Of a stretch of DNA of 18,659 nucleotides, positions 14,788 to 18,659 are shown one piece after another. The position numbers were made by a program, and so were the translations under genes. Numbering within the stretch: position 1 is the first letter of the stretch; the number at the start of each line of letters is the position of its first letter. The notes below the pieces were generated by a model that did not search any database, was not told the origin of the DNA, and saw only the letters and a program-made list of their open reading frames with translations. Source of the DNA: Anaerolineaceae bacterium (GTDB taxonomy: Bacteria > Chloroflexota > Anaerolineae > Anaerolineales > Anaerolineaceae); assembly GCA_003532515.1 (NCBI GenBank), contig DOEX01000191.1, forward strand, positions 1 through 18,659, in the 5' to 3' direction.

Positions 14788-15890
14788 TGAGCAATTACGA
14801 GCCCTTGGTCAGCATTGTTATGTCCAACTATAACGGTGAGCTTCTGATCAAGCAAACTATTGAAAGCGTGCTTACCCAGACATACCAGAACTGGGAATTC
14901 ATCATCTTCGAGGATTGCTCAACAGATAAATCTCGCGAGATCATCCGATCCTTCAAGGATCCCAGGATAAAACCTTTCTTTGCTGACACGCATGAGCACA
15001 TGGTTTATGGCTTCAACTATGGAATAACGCATTCCACGGGAGAATTGATAGCGCGAATTGACAGTGACGACACCTGGGAACCAGCAAAACTGCAGAAGCA
15101 AGTTGATTTCTTCCGGGATCACCCTGATTACGGCGCCTGTTTCACGCTGGTGAACTTTGTTGACGAAAATGGTAAGATATTGACCGAAAAAGACACAGAG
15201 CGGGTGCTGTGGTGGGACATCCGGAACAAAACGCAGGCGGAATGGTTAAGATACTTTTACTTCTATGGCTGCGGCGTTTCCCACCCAACTGCCATGTTTC
15301 CTCGCAAGGTTGTCGAAAAAGTGGGTCTTTACAACCTGGTTTACGTCCAGGTCCAGGATTATGAACTGTGGATAAGGATCGTCAAGCAGTATCCGATCCA
15401 TATTCTCCAGGAAAAGTTAACCAATTACCGCTGGTTTACAACGGGAGCAAACGCAAGTGCCCCATCCGAAAAAGGAATCCGACGATCAAATTTTGAATTC
15501 TCTCAGATTTTTTGTTCTTTTTTTGATGATATTCCAGACAATCTATTCGTTGAAGCTTTCGGAGCTGATTTTACGCACAAAGGCACAACCGACCCGGATG
15601 AACTGATCGTTGAACGCATGCTTCTAAAATTTAAACCAGTATTCTGTGGTTCCGCTCCACAACTTGGCGGAGCTCAAATGTTCCTGCGTTTGCTGCAAGA
15701 CGAGAAGATGCGCATAGTTTTGCGTGACAAGTATAAACTTACGCAGATGGCTTTCTACGAAATCTCCGCCAAACCAATCCTTTTTGAAGAAACGGTAACA
15801 AAAACCTCTTCCTCACCGCAACCGGTTGTTACACCAATTAAAAAACGCAGATCGGGGTTCCTCAGCTGGCTGCGCCGCAGGTTTATTTAG
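14787..15890 (+). CDS. GT2 family glycosyltransferase
   Basis: 367 aa. A GT-A domain begins at once: VSIVMSNYNGE (8-18), FEDCSTDKSREI (41-52, Asp43), ARIDSDDTW (89-97, the metal-binding D.DD) and QDYELW (190-195), the conserved acidic/aromatic block with the probable catalytic base. The C-terminus (KKRRSGFLSWLRRRFI) is strongly basic and amphipathic, suited to membrane association. The ATG at 14787 overlaps the stop of the previous gene by one base (TGATG). A GTG at 14784 is possible, and the GGAG at 14771-14774 is better spaced for it (9 versus 12 bases). It probably adds one sugar to the glycan whose backbone involves the RgpF-like protein; donor and linkage are unknown. Confidence 0.9.
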   Translation: MSNYEPLVSIVMSNYNGELLIKQTIESVLTQTYQNWEFIIFEDCSTDKSREIIRSFKDPRIKPFFADTHEHMVYGFNYGITHSTGELIARIDSDDTWEPAKLQKQVDFFRDHPDYGACFTLVNFVDENGKILTEKDTERVLWWDIRNKTQAEWLRYFYFYGCGVSHPTAMFPRKVVEKVGLYNLVYVQVQDYELWIRIVKQYPIHILQEKLTNYRWFTTGANASAPSEKGIRRSNFEFSQIFCSFFDDIPDNLFVEAFGADFTHKGTTDPDELIVERMLLKFKPVFCGSAPQLGGAQMFLRLLQDEKMRIVLRDKYKLTQMAFYEISAKPILFEETVTKTSSSPQPVVTPIKKRRSGFLSWLRRRFI

Positions 15891-15892
15891 CC

Positions 15893-16165
15893 TTACCGGG
15901 TCAAACGCCCTTCGCGTCGTCCAAAACAGAGGTAATGGATCAAGGGGTTGATGCCCTCTTCTTTGACGTCAGGATAGGTGTTGAGATAAAACTGGGTGTT
16001 AAACTTTTCAGAGGGGTTGCGTCCTTCTTTCCACCCAACTTTCACAAAATGACTAAGCGGGTCAATGTCCGCTATCCGCACATCCGGATAAGTGAACAAG
16101 TAGTAAACGGGGTCAAACAAACCACTTCTTCTAATTAACTGGCGATCATTCAATGTAAAACGCAT
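15893..16165 (-). CDS. Small protein of two FD..YYL..YPDV repeats
   Basis: 90 aa. After a short lead (LNDRQLIRRSG), two repeats follow: residues about 16-54 and 55-90. Each has the pattern F[DN]..[YF]YL..YPDV, then [ID].PL.H[YF]...G..EGR. From memory, such repeats occur in numbers at the ends of glycosyltransferases and other surface-glycan proteins in Chloroflexota and cyanobacteria, and their function is not established. The ATG overlaps the GT4 stop by one base (TAATG), and GAGGG lies 5 bases upstream, so it appears genuinely translated rather than a frameshifted tail. It may act as a detached partner module of the GT4. Its stop is two bases from the convergent GT2 stop. Confidence 0.75.
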   Translation of the reverse strand: MRFTLNDRQLIRRSGLFDPVYYLFTYPDVRIADIDPLSHFVKVGWKEGRNPSEKFNTQFYLNTYPDVKEEGINPLIHYLCFGRREGRLTR

Positions 16166-17604
16166 TATTTCCCTCTAATCGCTTTAATGATCTTGCGCAT
16201 GGGTCGGGTAATACGCCAACTTCTGCTGAGAGCATAATTGACAACTTCCAATTTCGATTCATGCCAGGCTTGATTGAGAAAACGGTTTTCGGATTCGATA
16301 GCTTGGATCTGCCTGGTATGATCGATCCATTGCACCCTGAGATCATCCACCTGGGCTCTCAGCTCTGCATTAGTCTGACCTATAGATTCAATCCTGTACA
16401 CCAAGCCGGAAACCTCTTCTGACTTCTCACTTAGTTTCTGATCCCTCAGCGAAAGGTGCCAGGACAGTTCCGAAATCTTCTGGTCCTGTTTTTTAAAGAA
16501 GGTATCCAGGTGAATATTGATATCTTCCAGAGTTGGTAAATAGGAAGCAATATTGGCTTGATTTGGGGTTTTGAGTTCTGCTATCTGAGCATAAGTGTCC
16601 GGCCAGAGATGAGCGTGGTCGGATAGCAGCCAATCCCGCTTGACGGTCTCCTGGGCAGCCAAAGCCATCGCTTCCCGCAATTGGGAGTTTTCGATCAGTT
16701 GGCTGAGTTTGTCGATCCACTCATCGACCGTTGCAGCTGTGAACCCATTGATCCCCTCTTCAATCACGCTGGAATAAGGTGTCACTCTCGAATAAACTCC
16801 GGGCAGCCCTGTTGCCGAATATTCAAAGTACTTGATTGAACTCTTGCAGTGGTTGTATGGAATGTTTTCGAGTGGAGCGATAGCAATATTCGCCTTCTGA
16901 GCGAGAGCCACTCTTACATAATCAGCATAGACGAAGGTTTCACTCTGACAGTTGGTGACCGTCGCAGGAATACTTTCTTCAAACTTCAGGTTAGCCCCAT
17001 AAAACATATACTCCAGGCGACCCGGATATTTCATCGCCAAAGCACGAAAGGCTGGCTTGAGCATCTCCAGGTCTGGAACATGGGTAACTGTCCCCATAAA
17101 GAAAATTCGGATCTTATCGCCAACAGGTTCCACCTGGGGAGCATTGAAGTGCCAAAGAGAGTCATCCAGGTAATTTGGCATGACAAAGATATTGCTGTTA
17201 TATTTTCTGAGTTGATCAGCCAAATAGGGTGTGGTGACAGTCAGTGCCGTGGCTTGAACCATGCCAGTCAAAATCGGGATTTGAGCTTTGGCGTAATTCA
17301 GCTTCACTCTGTCCGGGTGGTGAATGGGCAGCGACAACAAATCGTCGTCCATATCCATCACAACCGGTTTGCCCAGGTTGGCAGCCTGGGACATCACAGA
17401 GAGATAGTTCGATAAGTTGTTGGGAAACTCTCGCTGAAACACCACGATATCAGATTTGCTGATTGCGTCAGTTGAAAAGACCCCATCAATCACCCCTTTG
17501 TTGATCTGCAGATTTGCGCTCGTCATGGGGTTGAACAGTCTGTAAGCTTCCAGGCTGGCTATGATTCTTTCGTAGGTATAAACTGCGGCAGTTTGTATCT
17601 TCAT
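16165..17604 (-). CDS. GT4-like glycosyltransferase with C-terminal coiled coil
   Basis: 479 aa from ATG 17604; an in-frame TTG at 17610 is less likely. The N-terminal lobe is compact. VVFQRE and PVVMDMDDDLLSLP (80-93) resemble GT4 proteins that locate a donor pocket after a DDD motif. The C-terminal lobe has IFFMGTVTHVPDL (167-179) and KSSIKYFEYSATGLPGVYS (254-272), the GT4 E-x7-type region binding the nucleotide sugar, then EEGINGF. Residues about 370-450 are heptad-like and predicted coiled coil. The end, SRSWRITRPMRKIIK (460-474), is a motif often found at the tail of such transferases. It lies 25 bases after rmlD and is coupled to the small YPDV-repeat gene. It may be a rhamnosyltransferase, inferred only from position. 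Confidence 0.87.
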   Translation of the reverse strand: MKIQTAAVYTYERIIASLEAYRLFNPMTSANLQINKGVIDGVFSTDAISKSDIVVFQREFPNNLSNYLSVMSQAANLGKPVVMDMDDDLLSLPIHHPDRVKLNYAKAQIPILTGMVQATALTVTTPYLADQLRKYNSNIFVMPNYLDDSLWHFNAPQVEPVGDKIRIFFMGTVTHVPDLEMLKPAFRALAMKYPGRLEYMFYGANLKFEESIPATVTNCQSETFVYADYVRVALAQKANIAIAPLENIPYNHCKSSIKYFEYSATGLPGVYSRVTPYSSVIEEGINGFTAATVDEWIDKLSQLIENSQLREAMALAAQETVKRDWLLSDHAHLWPDTYAQIAELKTPNQANIASYLPTLEDINIHLDTFFKKQDQKISELSWHLSLRDQKLSEKSEEVSGLVYRIESIGQTNAELRAQVDDLRVQWIDHTRQIQAIESENRFLNQAWHESKLEVVNYALSRSWRITRPMRKIIKAIRGK

Positions 17605-17629
17605 CAGCAACTCATTCTAAAGCCTTATG

Positions 17630-18508
17630 TTACTCTTCCATGGCAAGTTCCAACGCGTTTAGCCAGTGCGGGATCTTCATTTGGAAGGTGTCTTCAAATT
17701 TCGATGAGTCCAGGCAAGATCTGAGTGGTCTCTGGGCTGGGGTTGAAAACTCTGTAGTAGAAGCTGGAAAAAGTTGTTGGCCCAGCACTCTGCCTGAATT
17801 TGAATCAAGTCGTAACACTTCTTTCGCCCAATCATAGCGGCTGCAATAGCCGTTACAGGCACAATGGTAAATCCCACTAAGTTCCTTCACCCAGCTATCT
17901 GGTTGAGTTTCGATTTTCGAAACAAGACTGGCGGTGATCTCAGCCATTAATCTCGCCGGAGTTGGGCTGCTGATTTGGTCATCCACAATCCGGATAATGT
18001 CCTGTGTGCGAGCCCATTCCAACACTTTTGCCACAAAGCCGCTGCGTTTTGAATAAATCCAGGTCGAACGTAAGATGAGGTAGGCACACCCGGAAACAGC
18101 GATTAGCTGTTCCCCTTCCAGCTTGGTCTGACCGTAAATATTTATCGGATTGGGTTGGTCAGTCTCCACATACGGGCTGAACTTAGTGCCGTCGAAGACG
18201 TAATCGGTGGAGTAATGGATCAATGTCGCATCGATCTTTTTGGCTTCTTCTGCCAACACGCCCGGACCAATGGCGTTGATCGCTCTGGCTTTTTCCTGTT
18301 CACTTTCAGCTTTATCTACATTAGTATAAGCAGCAGCATTGATGATGATGTCGGGTTTGATACTCCGGACAAGTTCACGCAAGCCGTCACTGTCAGAAAG
18401 ATCCACATCCGGGTAATCCAATGCGACCACTTCACCCAACGGCGCGCAGGTGCGCAGCAATTCCCACCCAAGTTGACCAATCGTCCCAATTTGCAGAATT
18501 TTTTTCAT
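17630..18508 (-). CDS. rmlD: dTDP-4-dehydrorhamnose reductase
   Basis: 292 aa, normal length for RmlD (RfbD). It performs the last step of dTDP-L-rhamnose synthesis, the NAD(P)H reduction of dTDP-4-dehydro-L-rhamnose. IGTIGQLGWEL (7-17) is the cofactor loop with the characteristic GQLG. NAAAYTNVDKAE, STDYVFDGT (124-132), the YGQTK pair (Tyr and Lys of the SDR active site) and RPLRSCLDSSKF near the end are RmlD hallmarks. The ATG overlaps the stop of the upstream rmlA by four bases (ATGA), giving a coupled rmlA-rmlD pair. rmlB and rmlC are not in the window and may lie further upstream. Confidence 0.95.
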   Translation of the reverse strand: MKKILQIGTIGQLGWELLRTCAPLGEVVALDYPDVDLSDSDGLRELVRSIKPDIIINAAAYTNVDKAESEQEKARAINAIGPGVLAEEAKKIDATLIHYSTDYVFDGTKFSPYVETDQPNPINIYGQTKLEGEQLIAVSGCAYLILRSTWIYSKRSGFVAKVLEWARTQDIIRIVDDQISSPTPARLMAEITASLVSKIETQPDSWVKELSGIYHCACNGYCSRYDWAKEVLRLDSNSGRVLGQQLFPASTTEFSTPAQRPLRSCLDSSKFEDTFQMKIPHWLNALELAMEE

Positions 18509-18659
18509 TTCTTTTGTTCACTCAAAAATCTTAGCAAATACTGTCCATACTCATTGCTTGCCAGTGGTTCGGTGCATTTGAGCAGGGTTTCTTCGTCAAT
18601 ATAACCCATCCGGTAGGCAATTTCTTCCACGCATGAGATCATCATGCCCTGCCGGTCTT
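18505..18659 (-). CDS. rmlA: Glucose-1-phosphate thymidylyltransferase, C-terminal fragment (runs off the window)
   Basis: The last 50 codons are visible. CVEEIAYRMGYID and the ending NEYGQYLLRFLSE match the C-terminus of RmlA/RfbA, where EEIA.R.G.I and YGQYL are highly conserved. RmlA makes dTDP-glucose, the first step of dTDP-L-rhamnose synthesis. The 5' end lies beyond 18659. The stop overlaps the rmlD start by four bases, which supports both the assignment and co-transcription. A stand-alone look-alike nucleotidyltransferase cannot be excluded from so short a piece, but the rmlD neighbour makes that unlikely. Confidence 0.85.
   Translation of the reverse strand, partial: DRQGMMISCVEEIAYRMGYIDEETLLKCTEPLASNEYGQYLLRFLSEQKK

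Noticed and set aside
15893..16170. Frameshift splitting a GT4-YPDV fusion
   Set aside because: The downstream gene has its own GAGGG site and a standard TAATG overlap, and the GT4 ends with the usual SRSWRITRP tail, so two genes are the better reading.

Overview
The window is most likely from a monoderm, mid-GC bacterium of the Chloroflexota (Anaerolineae-like). This is an inference from protein style, not from a marker gene. The pointers are a secreted CAP protein with LysM repeats and a Pro/Thr-rich stalk, an NBR1-type Ig-like domain ending in a YLEYQM/FFGE signature, FD..YYL..YPDV repeats beside a glycosyltransferase, and decayed CATTGCGAG-type palindromic repeats. The whole window looks like a cell-surface glycan locus. 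No rRNA, tRNA, CRISPR array or transposase gene is visible.

Layout. (1) 86-1093 (-) is a polyprenyl-phosphate-type GT2 with two C-terminal membrane segments; a long nested hairpin lies beyond its stop. (2) 1094-1916 is 823 bases without a credible gene, holding a tandem array of decayed palindromic repeats. (3) 1917-3353 (+) encodes a secreted, membrane-anchored CAP plus three-LysM protein. (4) 11893 down to 3395 (-) is a seven-gene run: MBOAT acyltransferase, SGNH/AlgX-like transferase with an Ig-like domain, acyl-adenylating enzyme, acyl carrier protein, a small YLDPSSGS membrane protein, a kinase-like/methyltransferase fusion, and a five-TM sulfatase-superfamily enzyme with a Thr in the nucleophile position. 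(5) 12032-15890 (+) is a divergent three-gene operon: SDR epimerase, double RgpF-family protein, GT2. (6) 18659 down to 15893 (-) is the 3' end of rmlA, then rmlD, a GT4 with C-terminal coiled coil, and a 90-aa protein made of two YPDV repeats.

How the genes may work together. RmlA/RmlD make dTDP-L-rhamnose; the RgpF-like protein and the GT2/GT4 enzymes would assemble a rhamnose-containing glycan. The first four genes of the long minus-strand run reproduce the logic of the Dlt (teichoic acid D-alanylation) pathway with non-orthologous parts. An adenylating enzyme of acyl-CoA-synthetase type would charge a dedicated ACP. An MBOAT ending in FIYFKF, which fits the C-terminal acyl-shuttle hexapeptide fused to MBOATs, would move the acyl group across the membrane. 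An SGNH enzyme would then place it on the glycan. The last three genes may add phospho- or methyl substituents. This self-contained ligase-ACP-MBOAT-SGNH acylation cassette is the most interesting object in the window.
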